DNA from: Guyanagaster necrorhizus
Lineage: Eukaryota; Basidiomycota; Agaricomycetes; Agaricales; Physalacriaceae
Direction of reading: 5' to 3'
DNA: 64,000 nucleotides
Assembly (NCBI RefSeq): GCF_019112545.1
Contig: NW_025064885.1
Location: forward strand, 124,001-188,000
Part shown: positions 11,819 through 23,906 of the stretch, piece after piece
How the letters are laid out: the number at the start of each line of letters is the position of its first letter
Position numbering within the stretch: position 1 is the first letter of the stretch
The notes under the pieces: model-generated
What the model saw: the letters and a program-made list of their open reading frames with translations, nothing else
Told to the model about the DNA's origin: nothing
The model's database searches: none
Made by a program: the position numbers and the translations under genes

Positions 11819-11976
11819 CGCGCAAGATCGTGCTAGAGACAGTAGTGAGTGTAACGAGTACTTTCAGTAATATTTGCACTCCCATGATGACATCACCTTC
11901 AGGAATACACAAACGTCAATAAGAGCAACTCTTAAATTTCTTTTTTTCCTCCCTCAAAAACCATCTCCTGCCCAAA

Positions 11977-12641
11977 ATGTTCAGCGTTATCCGTTCTTCT
12001 GTCTCTCGCGTGTCGACTCGCGTACGCTATCTTTTCTTTGCATATCATTCCCCTTGCTCAAGAATTTTCTTCGTTTGTTGCAGGCATTCTCCACCAGCAG
12101 TCCGTCTCAGGTGATGGCCAAGCTTGTGCTCATCGGCAATTTGGGTGGAGATCCCGAAACGCGTTCAGACAAAAACGACACTCCCTACGTTACGTACGTG
12201 TAAATGTGATTTGCATGCCTGAAATATGACATATCTGTATTCCAGGTATACAGTCGCGACCCAACAGTTCGTACCAGCTCCTGCAGACTCTGTCGGTAAG
12301 CAACACGTCCATTTCATACTTAATGCCCCACTGATTATTTTTCCAGACCGCCCTCCGCCGAAGACCACTTGGCACCGCGTTTTCTCCTTCAACGAAAATA
12401 CTAACAAGTACCTTTCAACTCTGAGGAAGGGATCGAAGGTCTATGTCGAAGCAGGCTTCGAATTGCGCGAGACTCCCGTTGAGGGACAGAATACACCACA
12501 GCGGTCGGTCTTCCTCAAACATGGTATGAGTCAAGTCTTTGTTCTCATTCTCAATCTCACTGAAATGTTTTAGAGAGCATCAAGGTGGTTAGCCCGCCGA
12601 AACAACCGGCTCACGAGGAATCACCCGAGTCTCATGAGTGA
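11977..12641 (+). CDS. RIM1: Mitochondrial single-stranded DNA-binding protein (RIM1-like)
   Basis: SSB-type OB-fold protein that coats single-stranded mtDNA during replication. Exons 11977-12021, 12084-12193, 12246-12295, 12347-12523 and 12574-12641 give 149 residues. The first exon (MFSVIRSSVSRVSTR) plus AFSTSSPSQ forms a mitochondrial presequence. The OB core shows LVLIGNLGGDPETR, TPYVTYTVATQQ, TTWHRVFSFNENTNKYL, LRKGSKVYVEAGFELRE and FLKHESIKVV, matching the bacterial/mitochondrial SSB order. The tail is short and acidic (EESPESHE), a common SSB feature. Its start lies 158 bp from that of HBS1 on the other strand. Confidence 0.93.
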
Positions 12642-12870
12642 ATTTCTGTTAGAAATATATTTTCATGATCTAAAATCTTATGTATCCTCCATTTATACAA
12701 TTTATTTGGTCCTCATTTCGAAGTGCCCAGCCCCCCCACGACATTGCCAAAATGCAATTGTCCTGCTGGTCAGTAGGCCAACCAATAGATCTAAGCATTC
12801 AAGTGTGTGAATAGGGTGCTTCTGAGAGCCCATAGTCGGTGGTTGCATGTTCCCAGTCCTTTGTCTTTCA

Positions 12871-13980
12871 TCAGAAGAAATAATGACAACAAAAGCAAAT
12901 ACCTACATTGCTTTCGCGGTTAACATCGGGAGGTGGAACGTTGACCATTGGAGGGATAGCCTCTGGTGCTGTTGTCCCGGCACCCGCTGGCCTCATGAGC
13001 TTGGCCAGATAATCGCGGACAGTGTGCACGACCAACTTGGAGAGGTATCAAGATAAATCTCACAAATAAGAAATGCGTAGAAAACAAACGGTATGGTCGT
13101 CTTGTGAAGAGCCCGAGTAACAAGCGACTACACCAATGGGACAACAGGGTGCATTCTTAGAGAAATGTCTAGGTCAGTCGAACTGAATGAATGCTGCAAA
13201 TTCCACTTGGACATTCACCTGTAACCATATAGGAAACGCTGCAGAATAGCAAGTAGGCATTAGAAGGATACGGCAGGGAAGATTACGTACCTCCTCCATT
13301 TACACGAAAATCGCCTTGAATACCCATCTGCTTGGGTGTCTTGCCCATTGCACTCATCGATTTCTCAACGTAGAAGCTCGAGTGACCCGTCCTGCGTACG
13401 ACACTGACCATCCCCTCCAGACAGGCCCAACTATCTAGACTGACGTCGCCTACACCATCAGGGTGGCCTAGATCGCCGACTGTACAGGAGAAAAGGGTGT
13501 GCCCCGCAATGGTTTGAATCGATATCACTAGGCCCTTGCCCTTGACATGGCGTGAAGAGCCGCGGAATCTTTTTCGGATCGACAAGCCCTAGGAGCGAAA
13601 ATCATGGACATGTAATGAATGTTGGTCTGAATGTACCAACCAAAGTGACAGCATCGGATGCGGAGAAGGACGTGAATCGATAGTCGCGCTCTTCATGCAA
13701 CGACAGAGTGGCTAGCTCGGCGTCTGTTTGTGTCATGGAATGGAACCCGGCGAACATGGATGGCGCTGGAAAGGTATCCTTGATAAGAAAGGAATGGACT
13801 TGAATGTGGCGGAAATTGAAAGGATCTGGACTTGGAGAATGCGTAGCAATGAAGCCGATGTTGATCCCTGAGCGCTGCGCCAAGACCTGGGTCAGGTACT
13901 AGAGGATTAGAGGTCATTGTACACGCATACAATTTATTATCTTTGCTCAATGTTCAATGAGATCAACGAAGTACCGACAT
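12871..13980 (-). CDS. Conserved-looking protein of unknown function
   Basis: I do not recognise this protein. Six exons (13975-13980, 13641-13898, 13291-13588, 13219-13238, 13090-13155, 12871-13035) join to exactly 270 residues with GT-AG borders throughout, which argues for a real gene. The six-base first exon is ATG plus one codon. Stretches such as INIGFIATHSPSPDPFNFRH, SFLIKDTFPAPSMFAGFHS and GDVSLDSWACLEGMVSVVRR look globular. The NAPCCPIGVVACYSG segment has a Cys pair. The last exon (VVHTVRDYLAKLMRPAG) ends in a Pro/Val-rich tail whose final residues could instead be spliced. No transmembrane segment or catalytic motif is evident. It is divergent from PEX12 (124 bp). Confidence 0.6.
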
Positions 13981-14104
13981 GCGAAAATAGAGCCTCGAAA
14001 ATTATAATATGTAACAAATGGAGGCAGACCCACAAACGGCAAAGGAGCCGGGTCGTGACACCCGTCTTCCAACGATGAGGGACGAGGGTTGACCCCAAGC
14101 AAAC

Positions 14105-15462
14105 ATGGAGTTCTTCAACAATGTCGGTGTCGACACCCTCAAGCCTTCAATCTTCGAACTGGTATCTCAGGAGCAACTCAGAGACTTGCTGCAGCCAGCT
14201 CTCAAGTATGTCCTAGCCGTGAGTCGCTATACAGTTGCCCCCTTCTTACTCATCTCACTGGGCTGCAGGTCTTTGCCCAACGACATCCTCGATACCTTCT
14301 GCGTATCGTGAATCGCCATGAGGAGTTCTATGCTATCCTTATGCTCATAGTCGAACGGCACTATCTCAAAAACCATGGTATGCTGCCTCTACGTCTCAGC
14401 CATCCGTTCGGCTTAGAAGAAGAATAGGTGCATCCTTCTCAGAGAACTTTTACGGCCTGAAACGAAGACGTAGACCATATATCGAGCCCGAGAGAGAGAA
14501 AGCTACTACAGGAGGGGTGCCGGCAGGAGAGAAGCTTCGACAGCGAGAGATTTGGCGATCACTTCTCTTCTTGGTACGTCGTTGGCTTATCCAGAGCTTT
14601 GGTTGCCCTGACTACGCCCAGGTCGGTGTGCCATACCTACGAGCCAAAGCGCAGGATTACTTTGAAGATTTGGGTGGAGGGATCAGCTCTGATATTCTCA
14701 ACGATGGAGCAGACCTGCTTCAAGTTCGAATGTTGACTGACCAGGTATGTTTGTACTCTGACTGTCCCTGAAGCTTCGCCTCACCAATCTCGTAGTCCTT
14801 CAAGGGCTGGCTGCGACGGACATATAAGACTTTGTATCCTTGGTGTAATGCTGTTTTCGAAGTCTGGCTACTGGCCTATAACGTCGCATATCTCTTTGAC
14901 CAAACACCTTTCTACCGGCCATGGCTGGCATGGATGGGTGTAGATCTCCGTCGGCTGGGGATAGAAGACCTCGTAGGGATGCTTCTAAATCCTTGGAAAC
15001 GAACCTGACATCCTGTTACCTGTATAGCGTGCCGCAAGCATGAAAGCCGGACAAAATGCGCCCTTGACCAAGGGACATGGACTACGACAACTACTGAGGT
15101 CGTCACCGCAACTCCTTCTTGATTCCCTGCGGCTTCTTCTTCCAACAGCTGTCTTTTTCATAAAATTCTTGGAATGGTGGTACTCACCTGGCTCTCCAGT
15201 GCGATCATTGTCAACGTCTCCATTAGGACCCGCTGTTCCGCCTCCGCACATGTTACCTCCGCATCCGCAAGGTATTCCTTTCGACAAACAGAAATATGGA
15301 ACATGCCCCCTTTGTCAGAGGAGTATCAACAATGCCACGGCTCTTCCTTCTGGCTATGTGTTTTGTTATCGATGCGCGTATGATCACATAGAGAAACATG
15401 GCAAGTGCCCAATAACACTGCTCCCTTCCAGGGTGTGGCAGCTTCGCAAAGTGTTGGTGTGA
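14105..15462 (+). CDS. PEX12: Peroxisome assembly protein PEX12 (RING peroxin)
   Basis: Peroxisomal membrane RING E3 component that, with PEX2 and PEX10, ubiquitinates the import receptor PEX5 for recycling. Exons 14105-14218, 14269-14377, 14428-14573, 14622-14744, 14796-14972 and 15028-15462 give 367 residues, the family length. The N-terminal domain contains PSIFELVSQEQLRDLLQPAL, GASFSENFYGLKRRR and GVPYLRAK, all typical of PEX12. Hydrophobic segments occur around FEVWLLAYNVAYLF and LLLPTAVFFIKFLEWWYS. The C-terminal RING is CPLCQ...CYRCAYDHI...GKCPIT, an incomplete cysteine set as in other PEX12 proteins. Identity is strong from domain order and the Zn motif. Confidence 0.95.
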
Positions 15463-15766
15463 AACTGCAATTGGGTGCACGTTCGTCGCGGTCGCGGTTG
15501 CGATTGCGATTGCGAGTGTTATCGATGGAGTAAAGGTAGATAAAATCGAGTTGTATAGTACCTTACCGTACTTGTAAATCGATGGCCTTTGACGTGGATG
15601 GAGAAGTAACCACGTTTGTGAATATATCCGTTCAAATTTTGGAATTGGCGTTTGGTTGTTCCGGCGGCTCACGCTTCGTTTCCTATGAACACCATTTTGT
15701 CACCGACCCTATTCCTTCTTGTTCTTTCTCCCTAACCGCACTTGTCGTGCACGCGACCGTCCAGCA

Positions 15767-18700
15767 ATGAAGGTCAGCCTTACTTGCTTTTTAACCGGAT
15801 CTTTCTCCTGATTCCATTCCAGTTTGGCAAGCACATCCAGTCTCACCAAGTACCAGGATGGTCCGCGTACTACCTCGACTACAAGTTTCTCAAGAAGATC
15901 ATATCTTCCCTTGCTGCCAATCGTCCAGCTTCGGAGGCAGCTGCATTGGCCTTGGGCTTGCGTCCAGTGGACCTCTGGAACCAGTCATCGACCCCTAGCG
16001 AGCAGTTTAGCGCGTCGCTCGAGGAGGACCCAGGTCGTCCGCCCATTTTCTCAGAGTCTGGACTAGACGAAGATCGGAGCCTTGATTTTCGAGCTCACAA
16101 AGCGGCCTTCTTCTTCAAACTTGAGCGGGAATTGGAAAAGGTGTGTGACGGCTAATGCCTCCATTCCTGTCCTCGCTCATCCTCGCGTCCAAGATCAATG
16201 CATTCTACCTGCAAAAGGAGGCAGAATTACAGCTACGGCTGGAGACTCTGCTTTCTAAACGTCGCGCTGCTGCCATGAGAGGTCTCCCCGATTCAGTCAA
16301 TGACTCCACCCAGACTCATGTTGAATGGAGCGCCGTTGAGGAAGGATTCCGACTGCTTGAGCGTGACCTTGGGAAACTGCAGGTAGAGATCATGCAACGT
16401 CTCCACGAGGCTTACGCTCTTAAGGATCTTTCTAGCAATTTGTCGAGATAAATGCCACTGGATTTCGCAAAATCCTCAAAAAGTTCGACAAGCGGTCGAA
16501 GTCTACGACTAAGGAGCTGTACCTCGCCAGGCAGGTTGATGTCCAGCCTGTATTCAATCGACAGGTCCGACCCTTTTGTCTTTTGACCACCTTGCACTCA
16601 CTCTGATATCTCATACATGTCATGTAGCTTATATCAGAGCTTTCTGATACCGTCGCTGCCTGTCTTCTTGACATCACAGACCTCTCTTCAGGTCTCAAGT
16701 TCGAAGGGCCGGGGGCAAATGATATCTTCATGCAGCAGTTAATGACTGAACGAACACCATATGTAGGCCCATTCCACGACCTTGAAAAGAACCTACGCAA
16801 GGCTGTCACGAGTGCCGACCCTGCTGCCATTAGAGACTGCGTGCGCTACTCCGATGTACTTTCTCAGGAAGCCGGCACGTCGAACAACATCGCGCGCATA
16901 CTCTGGAGTGTCATCATCGAGGCCCCCCCCGAGCTTGCGGATCTCATTTTGTCCTCCTTGTCTTCCCCATTTGATTTTCACTTTATTGATGACATCAATG
17001 GACGGACGTGCTTGCACGAGGCTGCCATGGCAGGCACACCTCGACTGGTCGATCTTTGCATAGAGAAGCAGGTCCCGATCGAAAGAGTGGACGTGTACGG
17101 ACGGACAGCTCTTCATTACGCTGCAATGAATGGTCATGCAGCTATATGTCGTCGATTATTGGAAACAGGGCTACCTCTGAATACTCTGGACATCGACAAT
17201 TACAGTCCATTGGTGTACGCTACCTTGCGAGGTTGCGTCAAGTGTGTTGAGGTGCTTCTTGAGTATGAAGAAATCCCTGCGCAGCCCACTACACCTGGCG
17301 GGGATCTTATCCCTTTGTCACTTGCTAGTCAATGCGGCTATGTCGACATCGTCGTCCTGTTACTCCAGCGTGGTGCGCAGTGTTTGCCTAATAGTAATGG
17401 TGAATACCCTATGCATCTAGCGGTACGCGAGGGACATGTTGAGGTGTGCAAAATACTCCTTCACCATGACGGTTGGGACACGCCGGATAAATATCATGAG
17501 TGGACACCATTGTTCCATGGCTCACGTTATGGTCATGACGCATGCGTCTCCATCCTCCTGGAAGCGGGCAGTAGAGTCTCTCTGACCGATGAACTAGGCC
17601 ATTTACCCGTACACTACGCTGCATGGTATGGTCATCACGAATGTCTAAATCACCTTCTGGAAGCCTCAACCCGCATACCGGCTGTGGCAGAAATCGTCGC
17701 CATGCCGGACATTTCGTCCAATTCAGATCAGGGTGGACGTACTAGAGAATCCGAGATCGACATGATTCCTTCCCTTTCCTTGCCACCACCAATCATGCCT
17801 CATCGCGTGTATGGACACAATTATCTCGATCGTAGTCACCTGGTCCAAGTAACTGTGGGAAACCCTTCTCGCAGTCAACCGAGCGTCAGACTACATCATC
17901 GTCTGATCAGTCCTGCCTTCCGTGACGAATATTTGCTGAAAACAGCGCCGCTTAAGCTTGTCATCACAACCAAGAGCCCAGAAGTCAGCTCTGCGCCATA
18001 CAGCATATCGCTGCCTCAGAGAGATGACAAGGGCGTGTTTATATTCCAGATACCTAACCTCAATTGTTTGTGCTTAGAGTTTTCCATCTATCCTAATTTT
18101 GGGACTAAGACTATTGGGCGTGCCGTGGCGCTTCCTTCGTTATTTACAAATATCGAGAATAACCAGTCCTTTACTCTTCCTATTATGGACAATAGGCTTC
18201 ACGTCGTCGGGGAGGTGAGCATTCGTTTTCCACGCCGCAGATGATTCTCACATTCAAAGCAAAGGTTACATTCGAAGTCAACATCATTACATCTTTCAAC
18301 GGCGTAACCCTGGAAGTAGGAGGCGATGTCGAAACTTACTGGAAGTCGACAATCTCTTCTTCAATACAACAACAGCCGATCTCGACGTCACCATACCGGT
18401 CAGGTCATGTGGGTTCTACACAGACGTCCCCGTCGACTCACTCCATATCTGGAGCCGGCAGTCAGTCTTCGACTATTTCTTCACTGAGAGGAAAATATCT
18501 CTATGTTATCGTTCAGGTCACACGGGATTCTATACCTGTCGTGTTCTCACACTGGCGTCTCCCGGAATCCAATTTCAATCTCAGTGTATGTGATATCACC
18601 TTGGCGCAGTTCGAGGCTCTTGCAGAACGACTTGGACGGAATGTTGATAACGTTACCGCGTCATCAGTAACTGATTGGCCAGCTTTTGTATTTTGGTCCA

Positions 18701-19458
18701 TGATGTCTCTCTCACAGCTGTTGAAGGTATTTCCTTCTCTACACTAGTTTCTATTTTCTTCACTGATTGGATCTAAAGATACTTCCGCCCAACATCGGCA
18801 TCAGTTTAGAACTGGCTTATCCCTCACCCAAAATTCGGGAGCGATACTGTTTAAGCCGGCTAGATCTCAACACATTTGTAGATTCGATTTTGAGGACAAT
18901 ATATTATACCTCCACGGCTGATGGCCGACTTCCTCGTCGGAGAATCGTCTTTACATCGTTTTCACCGGATGTCTGCGCCGCCCTGAACTGGAAACAACCG
19001 AATTGTTTGTGTAATGCATGTCAATTTGCTGTCTGTCACTAACGCGGTGATGTTCCCAGACCCTGTTTTCTTCGCTTCTCATTGTGGAAAGAAGGATATT
19101 TTCTTGTCTAGTCCTTCGCCGTTTACTCTTGAAGATGAAGATGATGGAAGGTTCTGTAGCCTTGGGGAAGCAGTTGAGTTTGCGCGGATCAATAATCTTT
19201 TGGGTGTCATCGTCGATGCCGATCTCTTGGTTCGTCGTTGCATCTCTTGATATATTTTCACGCGCTCTAAACGGTTGAATTGATTAGTTGCAAGTACCTT
19301 CATTGGTCCAAGGCATCAAGAATGTCGGTCTGCTGGCTGGCATCCATGGGACTTCAGAGCGATCAACGTCTTTGACGACCGGGGGGGATGGTTCCATTGA
19401 TGCATATCTCTCCGATGGTTTTGCCGTATATCTTGACTATTCAATGCAGGAAATCTAA
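15767..19458 (+). CDS. PHO81: PHO81-like SPX/ankyrin/GDPD phosphate-signalling regulator
   Basis: In yeast Pho81 inhibits the Pho80-Pho85 kinase under phosphate limitation. Exons 15767-15772, 15823-16140, 16194-16382, 16436-16564, 16628-18214, 18265-18726, 18779-19004, 19060-19229 and 19288-19458 give about 1,085 residues. The SPX domain opens MKFGKHIQSHQVPGWSAYYL and includes the lysine-rich FRKILKKFDKRSKS helix, which binds inositol pyrophosphates in SPX proteins. A middle block of at least six ankyrin repeats follows, with units such as GRTALHYAAMNGHAAICRRL and LPVHYAAWYGHHECLNHLLE. The C-terminal part is a glycerophosphodiester phosphodiesterase-like domain (RRIVFTSFSPDVCAALNWKQ). Classical GDPD catalytic residues are not obvious, consistent with a regulatory role. 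The first exon holds only two codons. Confidence 0.93.
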
Positions 19459-19586
19459 CTACTATACATTGTATTAGCCGACAACGGAAATTGAAAATAC
19501 GTGTTGTATTAATGAAGGGATTATTATCTTCGTATCTTACCGCAGTAGTTAGTGTATAAATATTCCAGCGACTATCTTGTGCTGTA

Positions 19587-22230
19587 CTACACAGATTGAT
19601 GGTACAACGTTGCGTATTTGCCATTCAGGCGTACCAGTTCTTCGTGCGTCCCGAATTCACAAATGGTCTAATAAGACAAGCCGTCAATGAGATGTTTTAA
19701 TAGACGATGTCGGAGTAAAATTACCCCATTCTCCATCATTGCGACTTTGTCGGCACGACGAGCGGTGGACAGTCGGTGTGTGATAAAGACAACGGTTTTC
19801 AATGGTTGACCGTCTTCAGTATGTGTTATCCGATGTATCGTTTCAAATATTTGATGCTGTGCGTGTGCATCTAATGAGGACGTCTGGATGAAGGGCACGC
19901 TGAGCTTATAGACGGCAAAAGAAGCCTGCGCAGACGTACCGGCTCGTCGAACACGAGTAGATCAACTTGTGGTTCGACCGCCTTGATGAAGGCCCTTGCG
20001 ATCGCGACTCTCTGCCACTTTTTTTTTAAAAAAATTTTTTTTTTCCAAAATCAGTAACGCGCGGACACGCAAACGTCCATGGGAATCTCACCTCGCCGCC
20101 CGACAGTCCATGGTGATGACGATCGCCTGATGGTAGACTTCCGGGATACGGGAGCATTTCAAATCCAGGTCCCTCAAGGATCGTTTGGAGACCATGAGGT
20201 AAGGACTTCACGATCCCGTCAGCCTGTGCGAGGTGAAGGGCGTCGTTGATCGCCGTCGGGCACTTCATTTTGTCGATGCACCCAATCCCGACATTTTCCT
20301 CGAGGGTGTAATTGTACTTTGAGAAACCTTGGAACACCGCTGAAACGCGCTTGTGATAATCGCGGACACGGTGTTTTCTTAGGTCGACACCGTTAATAAA
20401 TAGCCTTCCTTTGTCGAAATCACAGATGCGAAGGAGTATCTTGGCGAGGGTTGACTTGCCACTGCCGTTGTAACCGACAATTGCAAGCGTCTCCCCTGCC
20501 TCGAGAGTGAAATTGACGTCATGCAAAGCGGGCATAATACTGTCCGGATATGTATACGACAAGCCTCTTCGAAGAAATGGTGAGGGTCACATAAAGCTAA
20601 AGATTGGAGACGATGTTGCCCACCTGGCTTCAATTTTGACTCCGCCAGGCCGTTTCCTGTATTCGACAGCCTCGTGCTCAGGTGGTTGCAATTTTGGCTT
20701 TACCTGCATGCTAGCGCAGAATGCCGAGAGAAGAAAGATGGTTTGAAATGCCATTCTTGTGGTGGTCAAGAGATTCCTGAAGCCATAAATGATAGATTGC
20801 ACGGATCCTCGGTATAAAGTTAGAGATCCTAATGTTGCGGAAGACGATGATTGAAGAAGAAGGACGAAGGGAATCTGTGTGGATGGATCAGATGAGAAGA
20901 CGGAGAGTGTCAAACGGACAAACATTTTGAAGGGAAATAATTAGGTCTGTAAAACCGTTGCCAGATAGCAATGAGAAGCTGGGAGAGCAACGAGCCTGTT
21001 CTGAGGCGAAGACAACCTTCCAGGCTGTGGACCAGGAGCTTAGGATCCAGTCGTGTAGACCAAATAGGGCAACCTCGGGACGGTGCATGTCGCTATAGGC
21101 GAGGTTCCGCATCTGTTCTTGTCTACGTGCGGCGCGTGATTCCTGGGATGTGTAGAAGAGGTCCGTCGGAAGATGAGAGATAGTAAACCAGGGAAGAAGA
21201 AGCGGAAATATGACGGAGAGTATCGAAAGCAGCAATATGCCCATATGTGTCGCGTTGCTGGTCAAGGAGAGAACTAGCCATATATGTGATCCGATTTCTG
21301 TGAGAAGCGCGAAAATCTGGATGAATTCGAGTGGGGATATCAGCCCGAATCCACCCCCAGTGAAGGAGCGGGCGAAGATGTCAGATTCCTGCAGCAGGTC
21401 GCGAATAACGGGGTCGGAGAGAGAAGGATTGTCCAAGCGGATGCGTTGTTCCATTTGTTTTCGTTCCACAACAAATCGCGCTGAACCCAGGACCAGATGC
21501 TCATTTGAAGCACTGTTGGCATGTTAGAGAGGTGGAAAAACACATGCGACTATAATAAACCCACGCCATGTAGTCCAATACATTTTCACATATCCGCCGT
21601 GCAATTTCGAGGCCGACGAGACGCGCCAGGCGAGACCAGGTGAAGATACCAGAGGTTAAGAGAGACTGAACCTGACGTGTTTCGTCAAAGTAGACTCATA
21701 GAGCATAAAGAGAGGCCAGTACCTCGTCAATGATCATTGCCTGTAAAGGACATCAGGAAGGTTATTAATAGGGAAACCGCGCGCCACGACATACTTGGGA
21801 ATAGCCACGAAATGCTGGAAACAAACTTCGAAGAATGTTGAAAGCCAACATGCATCCAGTTCTCGTAGGGTGGCATTGGAACATGTATTGAATCTTGAAT
21901 GAAGAAGTGAAAAAAAAAGAAAAAAAAGTTTGAACTAAAAAGAGTGGCTCATACAAGTTCCGGTGTACACCGTTTGAGAATTTGGAGAGCGAGGTGGGTA
22001 TTCGCAAGATTAATAGGCCGCTGTGCACCAGCTACCAGTGTGGTTGTGCCCCCGCTCTCGGTAGGAATTAGCCTGGACGTGAGCCAGACATCATAGACGG
22101 AGGCGGATGTGAGAGAGTGGGATCCAGATTTTTCGTGAAGCGATGAAGTGTGGAAACTGTCGGTGGCAGCGAGAAGGAAAGGCCAAGGAGTGTAGGGGAT
22201 GCTGGTACGGCAGAAAGAAAAGGGATGCAT
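19587..22230 (-). CDS. ABC transporter half-molecule (TMD-NBD)
   Basis: Ten exons (21955-22230, 21795-21893, 21723-21740, 21565-21671, 20924-21512, 20624-20874, 20092-20566, 19940-20017, 19725-19883, 19587-19667) sum to 710 residues in frame. The N-terminal two thirds carry hydrophobic transmembrane helices (LLLSILSVIFPLLLPWFTI and others). The nucleotide-binding domain has Walker A GYNGSGKST, Q-loop VFQGFSKYNYT, signature LSGGEWQR, Walker B and D-loop LLVFDEPTSSLD, and H-loop ITHRLST, all intact. Exporter topology is clear; substrate and subfamily are not. One exon is only 18 nt (AMIIDE). The 5' end is the least certain: 22230 is the first usable ATG for this frame, while another frame is open from 22340. 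Confidence 0.85.
20017..20046. repeat. T-A-T homopolymer tract in ABC transporter intron
   Basis: A run of Ts, then seven As, then about twelve Ts sits at the 3' end of the intron between the signature and Walker B exons. It is self-complementary and is adjacent to the acceptor of 20018-20091. Confidence 0.8.
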
Positions 22231-22625
22231 AGCTGGGGGCCTTTGTGGAAAGATGGGATAGATAAATGAGAGGGCGCACGTCTGTGTTTTGTTATTCGCA
22301 AGGATGGAATTAATATAGAAAAGAGCCGGAATACGTCCATTGCCGTTGCAGTGCTACGCGTGCAAACAGATCTAAAAGCATACAGAAAAGGCTGTACTGA
22401 CGCGGACGCAAACGGTAGGAGCGACCCGACACAAAGTTCGCAACAACGCTGTTCGGCGATGAGCCTTCAATTCTCCTTTTCAGGAAGGTCGTACCATCCC
22501 AGCGGGATTATGTCATCCTTTCTTTTGTAGCCAAAATAGGGGCAAAAAAAAATTTGAAAAAGTAAAATTCGAGTCACTATACAAAGTACTACTGCTACTG
22601 GTGTACTTACGCTTCATGGGTCGCC
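22231..22625. promoter_or_regulatory. Divergent spacer, ABC transporter / GTP cyclohydrolase
   Basis: About 395 bp between two divergent starts, presumably containing both promoters. An A-rich run lies near 22545-22560. No specific operator or TATA box can be assigned. Upstream exons of the ABC gene could extend to about 22343, where an ATG opens a different frame. Confidence 0.4.
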
Positions 22626-23701
22626 ATGGCAGACCTTCATTCTGATGCTCTTGTCAATTCTTTATCCCAGAAATTACAGGCTCATACAATGTCGGATCTG
22701 CGTACGGTCCCGGAGCTTGCTGATGAACCGACGCGGGTCAGCCTGCAAAGTACTACCCCCACCCATCGGGTACATGAAGGCTACGGATTCCGCCCTCCAT
22801 CCGGAGTGTCGACGCCGCTGACAGGCCACCCACCTGCGGATCCCCTCGTACCCGATGTAAATGGCCTCGGTTGGCCCGGTACGTCTACGATTGGTCTAAC
22901 GAATATCGACGCAAATAACCTAGAAATATCATACAGCAAAGTCCACGTACTCTCGTTTGACTGCGACAGCCGAGGAGAAGAAAGAGCGAGAACAGAAGAT
23001 CGCCGCCGCTGTTCGTACAATACTTGACTGCATCGGAGAAGATCCTGACCGCGAAGGTCTGTTGCGGACGCCTGATCGGTATGCTCAAGCAGTGATGTGG
23101 ATGACAAGGGGTTATGAAGAACGCCTAGCAGGTAACTGTTCTCTTATATTCTTCTCTCCAATCTCCATCCGTCACTCTAGATGTAATCAACGACGCTGTC
23201 TTTGCCGAAGACCACGATGAAATGGTTATCGTTCGCGACATTGATATTTCCAGTCTCTGCGAACATCATTTGGTTCCTTTCACCGGAAGGGTCAGTGCTC
23301 TACAGATCAGTTCCCTACCCCCCCTTCGAGCTCGTTTTATTCTCCACAGGTTGCTATCGCTTACATCCCCAACAAGCTAGTCCTAGGTCTATCCAAGTTG
23401 GCACGAATAGCGGAAACTTTCAGTCGACGGCTGCAAGTCCAAGAACGGTTAACGAAGCAGATCGCAATTGCAATTCAAGAGGCCATAAAGCCTCGCGGAG
23501 TAGCTGTGGTCATGGAAGCAACGTAGGTTATCATTCATTGAATCTATCAATCATTCAACATGCTTCTTTTCAAGACATCTCTGTATGACAATGCGTGGCG
23601 TTCAGAAACCCGGCGCCATAACCGTAACGTCCTGTATGTTGGGCTGTTTCCGTACACATCAAAAAATTCGAGAAGAATTCCTTAGTCTAATCAAACGATA
23701 A
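22626..23701 (+). CDS. FOL2: GTP cyclohydrolase I
   Basis: First enzyme of folate and tetrahydrobiopterin synthesis: converts GTP to 7,8-dihydroneopterin triphosphate plus formate. Exons 22626-22878, 22937-23131, 23181-23290, 23350-23522 and 23575-23701 give 285 residues. The N-terminal 100 or so residues are a variable, probably disordered extension. The catalytic domain starts [20 protein letters not shown] and includes [13 protein letters not shown] (zinc Cys and active-site His), [26 protein letters not shown] and [13 protein letters not shown] (second zinc Cys). It ends [10 protein letters not shown], the normal family terminus. All catalytic residues visible to me are retained. Confidence 0.97.
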
Positions 23702-23906
23702 CGAACTAGACGCCTTTTTTCACCCATACCGATTCAACTCTGTATAATTTTTATTCATATCACAATAATTGGATACCTCGGCGGCGAGGGCTAACGGAGG
23801 AGTGTGTCATTATGTACTTCTACAGATTTATACATAAATACAGTAAATGCACTATCGTACATGCTATTATTGTAGACCATTCAACAACACTCTTATGTAA
23901 GTTAAG

